Below are positions 16,770 to 26,242 of a stretch of DNA of 64,000 nt, piece after piece. The stretch's first letter is position 1. The number at the start of each line of letters is the position of its first letter. Below the pieces are notes generated by a model that saw nothing but the letters and a program-made list of their open reading frames with translations, was not told where the DNA came from and did no database searches. A program made the translations under genes and the position numbers. Source of the stretch: Neobacillus sp. DY30 (GTDB taxonomy: Bacteria; Bacillota; Bacilli; Bacillales; Cytobacillaceae); NCBI RefSeq assembly GCF_030123065.1, contig NZ_CP126093.1:438001-502000 (forward strand), read 5' to 3'.

Positions 16770-17948
16770 TTACAAATCAAATCTCTTAAGAGAGAATAAA
16801 GAAATATCAAAACTACTTTTCCCTTTTTGCGCCAGTTGGCCGAGCACTTCTCCCATAACGCTTCCAAACTTAAAGCCATGGCCGGAAAAACCGCATGCAA
16901 TGATGATATTTTCATGTTCGGGGTGATAATCAATGATAAAGTGATTGTCACTTGAGATGGTATATAAGCATGTTTTTCCTCGTTTTAATTCTCCATTTGC
17001 TTTAGGCATATAGGTTCGGAGGAAGAATCTTAGTTCCTCTTCATCTGTTTCGTATTGACCAAAGTTCTGTTTGTGTTGGTTAGGATCAATAGCTTGACCT
17101 CCATCTGATCTTCCTATCTTAAGTCCTGCTCCATCTTTGCAAGGAAATCCATAACACATATTCGTATCGTCCTCTACGTAAAAAGAGGGGAAGTTGGCGA
17201 TATCGTAAAGGTCTGCAGGGGCGTCAAACCAGCCGAAGGCTTTACGGGTTGGCTGAATAGGGAGATTTAAGTCTGGTAATAGTTTGGCTACCCATGCCCC
17301 TGCTGTAACAATCACTTTTTTCGCATAATAAACCTGGTTTTCAGTTGAGATTTTTATATTGTCCATATCTTCCATCTCAATTTGCTGTACTGGTGTATTT
17401 GTAACAAGTTTTGCTCCATTATTAATGGCGATTTCTTTATAAGCTTTAATGGCATTCTCACTATAGATGAGGCCTGACTCTGACTCAAAACAACCAATAA
17501 AATGATCTGGTACGGAAAAACCAGGCCATCTTTCTTTTATTTCTTTGCTATTTAGGATATCTAATGGCAAATCATATTTATTAGCAGCCTCAATCGTTTC
17601 TTGAAGAAAGGAAGAGTCTTTTGGACCTAATCCAAGAACACCGGTTTTTTCAAAGATTTTATAGGTGGTTTGCTGTTCTAATTCCTCCCATAATTGTTGT
17701 GCACGTTTTACTAATGTTACATACTGTCTGCCTTCACCATAAGCATGTCGAATCATACGGGTATTTCCGTGATGGCTTCCATGATGATGTGGTGGGTCGA
17801 AAGCATCGATTAACACAGTATTTACTTTCTGTTGAGCTAAAAAGGCACCGGCAGCTATTCCCATTGTACCAGCACCAATAATTGCTACATCAAAATAGGC
17901 TTCTTCTTTCAAGTTCATTTCTCCCATCTTTTTATCATGAATTCTCAT
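16770..17948 (-). CDS. Monomeric sarcosine oxidase / N-methyltryptophan oxidase-type FAD enzyme
   Basis: A 392-residue flavoenzyme that oxidises N-methyl amino acids (sarcosine or N-methyltryptophan type) to the demethylated amine, formaldehyde and H2O2. The FAD dinucleotide-binding motif AIIGAGTMGIAAGA is near residues 23-36. Further hallmarks are GSHHGNTRMIRHAYGEG, the KTCLYT cysteine that carries the covalent flavin in monomeric sarcosine oxidases, and CGFSGHGFKF near the C-terminus. Length fits the family. Several in-frame ATGs exist (17948, 17927, 17918) and none has a strong ribosome site, so the start is uncertain. It is transcribed away from the SAM-riboswitch operon. Substrate cannot be decided by reading. 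Confidence 0.82.
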   Translation of the reverse strand: MRIHDKKMGEMNLKEEAYFDVAIIGAGTMGIAAGAFLAQQKVNTVLIDAFDPPHHHGSHHGNTRMIRHAYGEGRQYVTLVKRAQQLWEELEQQTTYKIFEKTGVLGLGPKDSSFLQETIEAANKYDLPLDILNSKEIKERWPGFSVPDHFIGCFESESGLIYSENAIKAYKEIAINNGAKLVTNTPVQQIEMEDMDNIKISTENQVYYAKKVIVTAGAWVAKLLPDLNLPIQPTRKAFGWFDAPADLYDIANFPSFYVEDDTNMCYGFPCKDGAGLKIGRSDGGQAIDPNQHKQNFGQYETDEEELRFFLRTYMPKANGELKRGKTCLYTISSDNHFIIDYHPEHENIIIACGFSGHGFKFGSVMGEVLGQLAQKGKSSFDISLFSLKRFDL

Positions 17949-18018
17949 AATCTATAAGATTTAGTGTGTTTACACTACAATCAGATCATTTAGTGAATTG
18001 TACATAGTAAAAAAGCAG

Positions 18019-18047
18019 TTGACAATAGTATTAATATTAAATATTAT
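18019..18047 (+). promoter_or_regulatory. Sigma-A promoter of the S-box operon
   Basis: Consensus TTGACA (18019-18024), a 17-nt spacer and TATTAT (18042-18047) lie about 35 nt before the riboswitch. Confidence 0.85.
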
Positions 18048-18082
18048 CATAATATACAAAAAACAACATGAAAAATGAATAA

Positions 18083-18189
18083 CTTATCACGAGAGACCGA
18101 GGGACAGGCCCAACGACGTCCAGCAACCATCATTCGATGAAGGATGAAAGGTGCTAAATCCTGCAGAGTGTTTCATTCTGAGAGATAAG
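18083..18189 (+). ncRNA. SAM-I (S-box) riboswitch
   Basis: The conserved S-box skeleton is complete. P1 is formed by CTTATCACGAGAG and GAGAGATAAG. Also present are GGGACAGGCCCAACGACGTC, then CAGCAACC, then an AAGGTGCTAAATCCTGCAGA block. Together with the terminator that follows, this is a transcription-off switch when SAM is plentiful. It controls the ABC transporter and homocysteine methyltransferase genes downstream. Confidence 0.97.
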
Positions 18190-18197
18190 GTTTAGAT

Positions 18198-18232
18198 AAA
18201 AAGCCTCTTTCTGATTGGAAGAGGCTTTTTTA
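18198..18232 (+). terminator. Riboswitch expression-platform terminator
   Basis: AAAAAGCCTCTT (18198-18209) pairs with AAGAGGCTTTTT (18219-18230). Formed when SAM stabilises P1 of the S-box. Confidence 0.92.
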
Positions 18233-18336
18233 TTTTATTGTTCTGTTTCCGTTTTAGTGATTTGAATTGGATATAAGTAATGACTTAGATTCTCATTCAA
18301 TAATAATAATTAATTTATTTTAAAGGAGATAGTAAA

Positions 18337-19158
18337 ATGAAAAAGAAATCTAGGTTATTGTTATCAAGTATTGCACTAGTAGGTTTGGTTGGTATATTAA
18401 ATGGTTGTTCCTCTAAAGAAACAACAAAAGCAGATGGAACGGAGGAAAAGGTTATTTTAGTTGGAACTCAAAATGATTATCCTCCTTTCGCTTATGCGGA
18501 TGAAAGTAATGAACTTATCGGATATGATATCGACGTTATAAAAGAAATTGATGAAAGATTAGAGGGGTATACCTTTGATTTTGTTGCTACTCCATGGGAC
18601 AGTATGTTTCTTGCACTAGAATCAAATAAAATTCAGGCAGTTGCCGACCAGGTGGCGAAAACATCTGAACGTGAAGAGAAGTACTTGTTTACAGACGAAT
18701 CTTATTTTGCTGCAGAAACCGTTATTGTTGTGAAATCAGGTCGAACAGATATTCAAACAGTAGATGATTTAGAGGGGAAAAAAGTTGGAGCTTTAGCTGG
18801 TGATTCTTATACATTATTACTTGAAGAACATAATAAAAAAGCAGAAAATGATATTATTTTAAAATATAGCGAAAGTGGAACCCCTTCAGAAATTTTACAA
18901 GATGTACAAAATGGACGTGTGGATGCCTATGTAAATGACCCAATTATGATTCATTCTGTTATAGAAAAATATAATTTAGATTTAGAAGTTGTAGGACAGC
19001 CTATCGTAAATGATAAGATTGGGATTGTTTTTAAAGATGGAAAGCAGGGAGAAGAGTTAAAAGGATTAATTGATCCTATTCTAAAGGAACTCAAAGAAGA
19101 CGGTACATTAGCTGACCTGTCAGTCAAATGGACGGGTGGAGAATACGTCCCTGAATAA
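18337..19158 (+). CDS. Amino-acid ABC transporter substrate-binding lipoprotein
   Basis: A 273-residue family 3 extracellular solute-binding protein (SBP_bac_3). A lipoprotein signal ends in GILNGC with the lipidated cysteine at residue 24. The mature part shows the family landmarks NDYPPFAYADE, GYDIDVIKEI, ADQVAKTSEREEKY and VGALAGDSY. It captures a polar amino acid outside the membrane and hands it to the permease encoded next. The SAM riboswitch upstream and mmuM downstream make S-methylmethionine or methionine the likely ligand; that is inference. SD AAAGGAGAT lies 7 nt before the ATG. Confidence 0.9.
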   Translation: MKKKSRLLLSSIALVGLVGILNGCSSKETTKADGTEEKVILVGTQNDYPPFAYADESNELIGYDIDVIKEIDERLEGYTFDFVATPWDSMFLALESNKIQAVADQVAKTSEREEKYLFTDESYFAAETVIVVKSGRTDIQTVDDLEGKKVGALAGDSYTLLLEEHNKKAENDIILKYSESGTPSEILQDVQNGRVDAYVNDPIMIHSVIEKYNLDLEVVGQPIVNDKIGIVFKDGKQGEELKGLIDPILKELKEDGTLADLSVKWTGGEYVPE

Positions 19159-19178
19159 GGCTGGAAAGGGAGGAAGAA

Positions 19179-19901
19179 ATGGAAAATTTATTGGATATTC
19201 ATTTTTTAATAGAAAGCTTTCCTGCGATAGTTGCAAGATTACCTATTACAATTGGAATTGCCGTGGGTTCGTTGATTATTAGTTTATTTATTGGGCTTAC
19301 TACAGCACTGATAAAAATTTATCGAGTACCCGTATTAAAGACAATCTCTTCTTTTTATGTCTCTTTTGTTAGAGGAACTCCTCTCTTAGTGCAGATATAT
19401 CTTGTGTTTTATGGAATACCAAAAGTGATTTACTTTTTTCAAACTGAATATGGATGGGTTCTGAATATTGATGTAAATATCATTGCACCGGAAGTATATG
19501 CTTTATTAGCCTTTTCAATTAATTTAGGTGCTTATTTGTCTGAAACGATACGATCAGCAATTGAATCTGTTGATCGTGGTCAGTTTGAGGCAGCTAGAGC
19601 TATAGGGTTGAGTCCCACTCAAATGATGCTGAAAATTATTTTCCCGCAGGCTTTATCGGTAGCCATACCTAATTTAGGTAACATGTTTATAAGTACAATT
19701 AAAGACACTTCTCTAGTCTTTATTATTGGAGTTATTGATATCATGGGACAAGCCAAAATTCTTGGTTCTCGAGGTTTAGCCTTTTTTGAAGTCTATATAG
19801 CAGTTTCTATTATTTATTGGATCATTTGTATTATAGTCGAGAGATTGCTAGTTATAGTAGAAAAGCGTGCCCGGAGATATGAAAGAGGGGTTGTCTCATG
19901 A
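19179..19901 (+). CDS. Amino-acid ABC transporter permease
   Basis: A 240-residue HisM/GlnP-type inner-membrane permease with about five membrane segments. Family motifs include FVRGTPLLVQIYLVFYG and the EAA loop EAARAIGLSPTQMMLKIIFPQAL that docks on the ATPase. It lies 20 bp after the binding-protein gene, with SD GGGAGGAAG, and its end overlaps the ATPase gene by 4 nt (ATGA). It belongs to the SAM-riboswitch operon. Confidence 0.93.
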   Translation: MENLLDIHFLIESFPAIVARLPITIGIAVGSLIISLFIGLTTALIKIYRVPVLKTISSFYVSFVRGTPLLVQIYLVFYGIPKVIYFFQTEYGWVLNIDVNIIAPEVYALLAFSINLGAYLSETIRSAIESVDRGQFEAARAIGLSPTQMMLKIIFPQALSVAIPNLGNMFISTIKDTSLVFIIGVIDIMGQAKILGSRGLAFFEVYIAVSIIYWIICIIVERLLVIVEKRARRYERGVVS

Positions 19902-20635
19902 TTAAAGTGGAAAATCTCCATAAATATTTTGACCAACAGCATGTGTTAAAAGGGATAAATTTTTCCGTTAATAAAGGAGAGGTTGTTTCTATTTTAGGAC
20001 CAAGTGGTTCAGGGAAATCAACCTTGTTACGCTGTATCAATTTCTTAGAACAACCTACAAATGGCATCGTTGAAATTAGTGGAAAGAGAGTAAATGTTGA
20101 ATCCGCTAGAAAGGTAGATATTCAGTCTTTACGATTATCCACAGGAATGGTCTTTCAACAGTATAACTTATTTAAAAATTTAACAGTGTTACAGAATGTC
20201 ATGATTGGCTTAACAAGTGTGAAGAATATAAGTTCGAATGAAGCGAAGAAGGTAAGTGCAGAAATCCTAGAAAAAGTTGGTCTTCAAGATAGATTGGAGC
20301 ATTATCCAGTACAGCTATCGGGTGGACAACAACAAAGGGTTGGTATTGCTCGAGCACTGGCGCTCAATCCAGAGGTTTTATTATTTGATGAGCCGACTTC
20401 ATCGCTTGATCCAGAGTTAGTTGGGGAAGTGTTAACTGTTATAAAAGATGTAGCAAAGGAAGGCAATACCATGCTGATTGTCACACACGAGCTTAATTTT
20501 GCACGTGAAATTTCTGATCGAATTATCTTTATGGAAAATGGAATGATTCTTGAAGAAGGAACAGCAGAACAAATGTTTACAAATCCAAGTGTTGAAAGAA
20601 CGAAGCAGTTTATAAGTAAAGTATTAAAAAAGTAG
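19898..20635 (+). CDS. Amino-acid ABC transporter ATP-binding protein
   Basis: A 245-residue polar amino-acid transporter ATPase (GlnQ/TcyC type). Walker A is GPSGSGKST near residues 34-42, the Q-loop lies in FQQYNLF, the signature is LSGGQQQR, Walker B is LLFDEPTSSLDP and the switch histidine is in VTHELNFA. All catalytic motifs are intact. It powers the binding protein and permease encoded just upstream, with which it is translationally coupled. Confidence 0.95.
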   Translation: MIKVENLHKYFDQQHVLKGINFSVNKGEVVSILGPSGSGKSTLLRCINFLEQPTNGIVEISGKRVNVESARKVDIQSLRLSTGMVFQQYNLFKNLTVLQNVMIGLTSVKNISSNEAKKVSAEILEKVGLQDRLEHYPVQLSGGQQQRVGIARALALNPEVLLFDEPTSSLDPELVGEVLTVIKDVAKEGNTMLIVTHELNFAREISDRIIFMENGMILEEGTAEQMFTNPSVERTKQFISKVLKK

Positions 20636-20665
20636 GCTATTCTACTAGGAAGAAGGATAAGTAAA

Positions 20666-21601
20666 ATGAATCCGATAGAACAGATCTTAGATAATTATCC
20701 AATTATGATTATCGATGGAGCAATGGCTACAGAGCTTGAGAATTATGGGTGTAATCTAAATGACCGTTTATGGTCAGCAAAGATATTAATGGAAAATCCA
20801 GAGCTAATCAAGCAGGTTCATTTAGATTATTTTAAAGCGGGTGCAGATTGTGCCATAACAGCTAGTTATCAAGCTACTATTGAAGGTTATAAGGAAAGAG
20901 GGATATCTGAAAAAGAGGCCACTGATTTAATTAAAAAGTCTGTTCAACTTGCTATTAATGCACGTGATGAATTTTGGGATAATACCGAAAATCAGAAGAA
21001 CAGACCTAAACCAATAGTGGCTGCATCAGTCGGTCCATATGGTGCTTTTCTTGCGGATGGTTCTGAATATCGTGGGGATTATGTATTAAATGAGGATGAA
21101 CTAGTTTCTTTTCATAGAGAGAGAATTAGAATACTAGTTGAAGCTGGTGCTGATATCCTAGCGTGTGAAACCATTCCATGTCTGATAGAGGCTAAAGCAA
21201 TAACAAGGGTGATAAGAGAATTCCCAGAAATCTACGCTTGGATTAGTTTTAGTGCAAAAGATGAGCTTCATATTAGTAATGGAGAAAAAATGTCTGATTG
21301 TGTGATGTGGCTAGAAGGGGAGAAGCAAATAGCGGCCATTGGTATTAATTGCTCATCACCAGATTTTATTGATTCATTAATTAAAGAAATAAAAGGCAAA
21401 ACTTCTAAACCAATTATTGTTTATCCAAATTCAGGAGAAGAATATGATGCTACGAATAAAAAATGGAATGAAGGAGCTTCTTCTAAACAATTTACCATTT
21501 GCACTCAACGCTGGTACGAAGCGGGAGCAAAAATAATAGGTGGGTGTTGTAGGACGAAACCTGAAGATATAAAAGCTATTAATGATTGGGCACGTAAGTA
21601 G
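20666..21601 (+). CDS. mmuM: Homocysteine S-methyltransferase (S-methylmethionine-dependent)
   Basis: A 311-residue MmuM/YbgG-type enzyme that moves a methyl group from S-methylmethionine (or SAM) to homocysteine, giving methionine. The zinc ligands are visible: the cysteine in IGINCSSP and the pair in GGCCRTKPEDI near the C-terminus. The N-terminal IDGAMATELE and CETIPCLIEA segments are also typical. Co-transcription with an amino-acid importer under a SAM riboswitch suggests that the operon imports and uses S-methylmethionine when SAM is low. A strong terminator follows. Confidence 0.93.
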   Translation: MNPIEQILDNYPIMIIDGAMATELENYGCNLNDRLWSAKILMENPELIKQVHLDYFKAGADCAITASYQATIEGYKERGISEKEATDLIKKSVQLAINARDEFWDNTENQKNRPKPIVAASVGPYGAFLADGSEYRGDYVLNEDELVSFHRERIRILVEAGADILACETIPCLIEAKAITRVIREFPEIYAWISFSAKDELHISNGEKMSDCVMWLEGEKQIAAIGINCSSPDFIDSLIKEIKGKTSKPIIVYPNSGEEYDATNKKWNEGASSKQFTICTQRWYEAGAKIIGGCCRTKPEDIKAINDWARK

Positions 21602-21647
21602 CTTTAACTTACGGGCGGCATGAGGTAATTACCACTAAATAATCTTT

Positions 21648-21682
21648 AAGCACTTTCCTTAAGCAAAGGGAAAGTGCTTTTT
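21648..21682 (+). terminator. Terminator of the S-box operon
   Basis: AAGCACTTTCC (21648-21658) pairs with GGGAAAGTGCTT (21668-21679), followed by T residues. Confidence 0.9.
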
Positions 21683-21712
21683 CTATGTTTCTCAATTTTT
21701 TTAAGGAAAGCA

Positions 21713-21733
21713 TGGGGACGGTTTTCTTGCACT
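21713..21733 (+). repeat. REP-like sequence remnant
   Basis: GGGGACGGTTTTCTTGCAC resembles the GGGACAGGTT sequences at 60602, 62250 and 63106. It lies outside any gene and is probably a diverged or truncated REP copy. Confidence 0.4.
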
Positions 21734-21858
21734 TTAATTTTCATTGTTCACCAACAGGTAACAGATAAGTTTGTTAATCTTTATAAGAGTATGGCGTACT
21801 TTACGACTCACTCTATGTCGTTGGTGGACATACAGTAATATTAATGTGTGATTAAATT

Positions 21859-21888
21859 AGGCTCAGTCTTATTAGGACTGGGCCTTTA
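21859..21888 (+). terminator. Isolated terminator hairpin
   Basis: AGGCTCAGTC pairs with GACTGGGCCT, followed by TT. No intact gene precedes it closely, so it is probably left over from a lost gene. Confidence 0.65.
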
Positions 21889-22101
21889 ATCTGGGGGAAA
21901 GAAAACAAGAAGGAAGTTAATCGATGAATCATAAAAAAATATTTATAATTAATGTAAACTTTTCTTGGACGTAATACGTCTTGTAGACGGGAGGACGATA
22001 ATGGATGGATTTAAAAAGAATCATGAACTCAATGTAGAACTTAATATTGTGTATAGATACTTACAAATAAGATTTTCAATAAGAGTGACAGTTGGTATAA
22101 G

Positions 22102-22406
22102 ATGAAAGTCGGCTATTTACCAGAAAATATGGAAGCATATGAGGCTATGAAATATTCCTTTAAAGATAATTATGCAAATGGTGGGTTTTCATTCATTCTA
22201 TGGAGATTAGGGAAAGATTCTGATTTTCAAACTTGTATGCAAACGACTACGAAGAAAAGGAGATCAATGGTAGGAAAGTAGTGATTGTTAATAAAGATAC
22301 TGGAAACAAAAATGTAATGTTTGATAGACAGGTCTTTCTCTTATTCGAAGAAGAAGGGTTGTTGGTTAAAAGTTATGTTGGGACGACTGGATTCAATCTT
22401 CCTTGA
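22102..22406 (+). pseudogene. DUF4367-like protein remnant
   Basis: MKVGYLPENMEAYEAMKYSF opens the first frame. Near 22236 a frameshift moves the coding sense to DYEEKEINGRKVVIV and then QVFLLFEEEGLLVKSYVG, ending at a TGA at 22406. The pattern resembles the DUF4367 domain of anti-sigma or spore-related lipoproteins, but the match is from memory and modest. Too short and frameshifted to be functional. Confidence 0.4.
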
Positions 22407-22503
22407 TGCTTTCCATTACAGTGGGGTTAGTCATACAGAAGACATGAATGCGGAAGATCGTTGGTGGATTGATATTCGTCAATAGAGAAAATGGGAAATT
22501 TCA

Positions 22504-22543
22504 GGTAATGCGGGCTATTGATATGAAAATACCCACCCCTGTC
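22504..22543 (+). repeat. Dispersed short repeat (copy at 50566)
   Basis: GGTAATGCGGGCT, TTG, TATG, AAATA, CCCTGTCT blocks occur in the same order and spacing at 50566-50609. Nature unknown. Confidence 0.5.
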
Positions 22544-22570
22544 TGAAAAAGGCAACTAACCCATTGGAAC

Positions 22571-22617
22571 TGCCCCGCAATCGTTAGATCTAACTAACGA
22601 CGACGGGGTGTTTTTTA
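22571..22617 (+). terminator. Terminator hairpin downstream of the DUF4367-like remnant
   Basis: CCCCG and CGGGG enclose a perfect TCGTTAG/CTAACGA stem, followed by GTTTTTT. It lies between two pseudogenes. Confidence 0.75.
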
Positions 22618-23478
22618 TGCCCAATCCTTTTTTAAGAGCCTGACACCAAGCTCAATTTCATTACAAGAAAGATGACTAAATCCAAGTTTAATAATCCGGC
22701 TATCGGAATTATTTTTAAGAAAGTAGGTGGGACACACTTTTACACCATAAGAAGAAGCGCGCTCTATGAACCATTCTTCTGAACCGTTCAGGTGTAATTT
22801 GATTAATAAGTACAAACCAGATTGCTCACCGATAATAGAAATATTTTGGCCAAATTGCTTTTTTAATTTAGAAACTAAGTGCAGCATTTTCCTTTTATAA
22901 ACAAGACGCATTCGTTTAATGTGGCGATTCCACTCTCCCATTTCCATAAATTTTGGCATTGTGAGTTGGCTGAAGAGCGAAGTGGTACTCTCGAAATAAG
23001 AAAAATGCATTTTATAACGAGTTAACAATGGCTCTGGCAACACCATATAAGTTAAACGGATTCCAGGAAGAAATGATTTTGGGAAGTTCCCTAAATAAAT
23101 GACTCTTGCTGAATCAATGGAGGCAAGGGCAGGAAATGGTTTTGTGTATAGCGAAACTCACTATCATAAACGTCTTCGATAATATATCCACGCATATTGT
23201 TAACCCAATGAATAAGCATTTGCATCTGTTTTCACTCCACGTGATTGGAATAAATATGAGGAGATTTGTTCGCGCAAGGCTATTTCCCCAAATGGATCTC
23301 CGTATCGAAAGCTATCCTGTAATGTTAATAGTTGATTGGCAATTCTTCTCCAAATTTTCAGTGGGAAATGTGTTTGATCAACGGCATCTGCGCTGAAATT
23401 GACAACAGGAGGTTTCTTGGACTCTGCTTGTTTTTTATTATGAGAGATTAATGCTTCCTGAACCAATACGTAACCCAT
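22615..23478 (-). pseudogene. MocR/GabR-family regulator, broken
   Basis: Remnant of a GntR-type regulator with an aminotransferase-like PLP domain. Upstream part (23478-23200): WRRIANQLLTLQD, FRYGDPFGEIALREQISSYL, the usual start of the aminotransferase domain. A middle part with frameshifts follows (GYIIEDVYDSEF, FPKSFLPGIRLTYMV). The C-terminal part (23046-22615) ends SCNEIELGVRLLKKDWA. The winged-helix DNA-binding N-terminus is missing: its place is taken by a recombinase scrap at 23489. At least two frameshifts make it non-functional. Confidence 0.8.
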
Positions 23479-23488
23479 CTTCCACTTA

Positions 23489-23640
23489 CACTAAATAATG
23501 AGAACATCTCTTAGCTTTTTTTTGGTGTTAATGGCGTAATACTCGTTGTCACATTCTTGTAGTTTATGATTAAGTTCAGCCTTTTTAATTTGAAGATCTT
23601 TTTTAATCGTTTCACATCCATAAACAGTGATGGCAGCCAG
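23489..23640 (-). pseudogene. Serine recombinase scrap
   Basis: The bases from about 23497 to 23600 match 32870-32965 almost base for base, including GGTGTTAATGGCGTAATACTC-type blocks. That segment encodes the coiled-coil region of the recombinase relic at 32743. It abuts the truncated MocR gene, so an insertion and later deletion probably removed the regulator's N-terminus. Confidence 0.65.
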
Positions 23641-23747
23641 CTAGGAAATAGCTGGTTGTTGACTTTTCGTTGTATTTAAATAAGAACAATTGATGCTGTC
23701 AGTCATGTTGTGGCAAATTCCCTGGTTATAGGGGGGGAATTAAAAGG

Positions 23748-23824
23748 TAAACAACACTATATCCTTGTGATGTCTGCGATCACCACTAAAGCCACGTTGA
23801 GTGCGTCTCGAAGATAGTTTTAAA
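23748..23824 (+). repeat. Dispersed 56-bp hairpin repeat, one unit
   Basis: Leader, then CTGCGATCACCACTAAAG, CCACGTTGAGTGCGTCTCG. It lies just downstream (in the sense of transcription) of the recombinase relic at 23869-24594, as the copy at 32604 does for the relic at 32743. Confidence 0.65.
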
Positions 23825-23868
23825 AGAAGCAGCAGACCCCGACCCCAAATAGGGGATTCTGCTGCGTT

Positions 23869-24594
23869 TTAATCAGGTATGGAAGCCGAAAAACGATAGT
23901 GGATGAAAGGTGTTCCATCATCCTTTACTTCAATACGATTTATAAAGCGGTGCAAAATCTCGGGTGTTAACTCATCGAAATTTAGAAATTGAAGTAATTC
24001 TTGTTTGAACTTCTCGATGTTATCCGCCGTTTGTTCACTTTCCATCGCTGTTAAAAGATCGTTCTTCTTTTCTGCTAACTCGTTAATTTCAATATTATTA
24101 GCCTCTACATTTTCACGGTATTCCTCTTGAGTAATTATCTCTTCGGCTAACATATTGATGTAGTTTCTTTTGCGACGCCTAATGACCTCGAGTTGCTTTT
24201 CTAATTTCTCAAGTTGTTTTTCAATGTTTTGCTTCGATTTTTTTGATTGAGCTTCTAACTTTTTTTAATATTGCTGCTTGTCAATCTGTTTCACTAACTT
24301 CTGGATGTCAGTTAGAATTGTTTCTTTCAGTAATTTCTCTCTAATTAGATGATTACTGCATGCTTTTTTACCTTGACGTGCATAGCTTCCACAAATATAG
24401 CCTTCACGATTACTCCTGTACCACATTCCTGTACCGCAGTCTTTGCAAAAAAGAATGTTGGTAAATAGATGCTTCTTAGGTGCTGTAATATACTTTGTTC
24501 TAATTTTCATTTGTTGCTGAACGGCATCAAATACTTCGCGTGTAATTATTGCATCATGAGCCTTTTCAACAATTATTAGTTTTTCAGGACTCAA
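23869..24594 (-). pseudogene. Large serine recombinase, truncated and frameshifted
   Basis: The upstream piece (24594-24265) holds the end of the recombinase domain and the zinc ribbon: AIITREVFDAVQQQM, NILFCKDCGTGMWYR and ICGSYARQGKKACSNH. A frameshift in a T-rich tract near 24262 leads into the coiled-coil C-terminal piece (24153-23869, ending HYRFSASIPD). The catalytic serine domain is absent. The breakpoint near 24594 joins directly to the tail of a sugar-binding protein gene on the other strand. Confidence 0.85.
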
Positions 24595-24683
24595 CCTTTT
24601 TTCTCTTTTTACTTGTCATACTTACTGTAGTTGAACGATTCTGTACTAAGTCACCTACGTAGTGAGGGTTGGGAAATCGATCG

Positions 24684-24827
24684 GTTATACCTGCATATCC
24701 TGTTGTCAGCGATGCAATCAAGACATTATTTGAAGATGTCGGAATCGGCAGGAAAAATGTAGAGGCTTCCGCAAGAGAAGCGGTGGAAAAAATCAACATA
24801 GGTATAAATGAAATACAGAAACCATAA
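24684..24827 (+). pseudogene. C-terminal tail of a sugar ABC transporter solute-binding protein
   Basis: Forty-seven codons reading YPVVSDAIKTLFEDVGIGR and then ASAREAVEKINIGI, ending at a TAA, resemble the last helices of family 1 solute-binding proteins. A proper terminator follows. The rest of the gene has been lost at the junction with the recombinase relic. The permease relic downstream fits the same CUT1 transporter. Confidence 0.5.
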
Positions 24828-24837
24828 ATCTGTTATT

Positions 24838-24867
24838 CCTCTAGTAAATAAGCTAGAGGTTTTTTTA
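24838..24867 (+). terminator. Terminator after the binding-protein tail
   Basis: CCTCTAG (24838-24844) pairs with CTAGAGG (24853-24859), followed by seven T residues. Confidence 0.85.
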
Positions 24868-25337
24868 TTGAATAAAAATGTCTCATATTAGTACAAAACC
24901 TGCTCACCCTAAACCTATGGGAATGAAATTGTATTTAAGTGCCAAAAATTTTAAATACCCCTATCCAAAGATATTGGAATCTAACTTTTATACTACCTGA
25001 TATAGTTAAAAGCAAATAAGCAATAAAATTCTTCATAGAAGGTTAAGAGATTGCAAGAGTAGGTTAATGCCAAAAATGAAACCGCTTTAAATGTCATAAC
25101 GGATACGAAAGCTGTATCTGTATGTTAAGTTTGCTTCTGCCAATTAAGAACAAAGGAGGCAGCAATTAGAAAAAATTTTGTGGAACACCCGTAGACTGAC
25201 GGGATTTTTGCTAGTCATGATTAAATAGTAACAGCAAGTTTAAGGGTGGCAAATATGTTGATTATTGATTGGGAATAACATACTGCACAAAAGAGAAGTG
25301 TTGCAAAATTTCTGTATTAGGAGGGGGCCATCGAGAA
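24868..25337. other. Gene-free stretch with one hairpin
   Basis: No credible reading frame. A CCCGT...ACGGG hairpin with a T-rich tail (25188-25209) looks like a terminator. Otherwise AT-rich sequence, presumably debris between the binding-protein tail and the permease relic. Confidence 0.4.
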
Positions 25338-26242
25338 ATGACAAAACTTATACCAAAGGTTACAGCCTATAGGAAGAATATAAAGTCTAATACTCTAGTG
25401 TTAGAGCATGTAGAGGTCAAAAAAGAAACCAGTGGTACTCTTTTCAATACATCAGGCGTAATTACGCACTGTATCTGTTTTTAGCTCCTGCCATTATTCT
25501 AACCATTATTTTTAAATATGTACCTATGTATGGATCGATTATTGCATTTAAGGATTTTAGCCCAATGAAAGGGATTTTAGGAAGTGATTGGGTTGGACTG
25601 GAGCATTTCAGAGATTTCCTAACATCACCAAATTTTGGCGACATATTTATGAATACGCTTTTGTTGAGTGTTTATGGACTTATTATTGGGTTTCCAGTCC
25701 CTATCATTTTAGCTTTAATGCTGAACCAACTAAGAAGGGCAGCAATTAAGAAAAATATACAACTTGTGCTATATGCACCAAATTTTATTTCAGTTGTAGT
25801 TGCTACAGGGATGTTGTTTATCTTTTTCTCACCAACAGGACCCATTAATTTTATAATGTCTGTTTTTTTTGATAAGCCAATATCGTTTATGACAGATACG
25901 GACTATTTTAGGTCGCTTTACATTTTATCAGGAATCTGGCAAGGTGCTGGTTGGTCTTCGATTAATTATGTAGCGGCGCTGGCGAGTGTCGATCCTCAGT
26001 TATATGACACAGCTAAAATTGATGGTGCTACACTTTTACAAAGAATCAGGCATATAGATCTTCCGACTTTAAAACCGGTAATGGCTATTTTATTTATTCT
26101 TGGAGCTGGTGGAATTATGGCGATTGGGTATGAAAAGGCTTACCTAATGCAAACATCTATGAATCTGCCAACTTCAGAAATTTTACCAACATATGTTTAT
26201 AAAAAAGGATTGCAAGCTGGTGACCCTTGGGATAAAGGTAAT
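25338..26242 (+). pseudogene. LplB/YtcP-type sugar ABC permease, frameshifted and 3'-truncated
   Basis: The ATG at 25338 follows an AGGAGGGGG ribosome site. The frame breaks at the A6 tract 25419-25424: one more A would join VEVKK to RNQWYSFQYIRRNYALYLF and restore the first membrane segment. The body shows the CUT1 permease traits KYVPMYGSIIAFKDF and the EAA loop DTAKIDGATLLQRIRHIDLP. The gene ends abnormally after YKKGLQAGDPWDKG: the last membrane helix is missing, and the sequence runs into a fructokinase tail. It was probably the fructan or sucrose-derived sugar importer of the GH32 cluster downstream. Confidence 0.8.

Noticed and set aside
24584-24799. 71-codon minus-strand frame
   Set aside because: It runs antisense to the solute-binding-protein tail and contains no recognisable motif.
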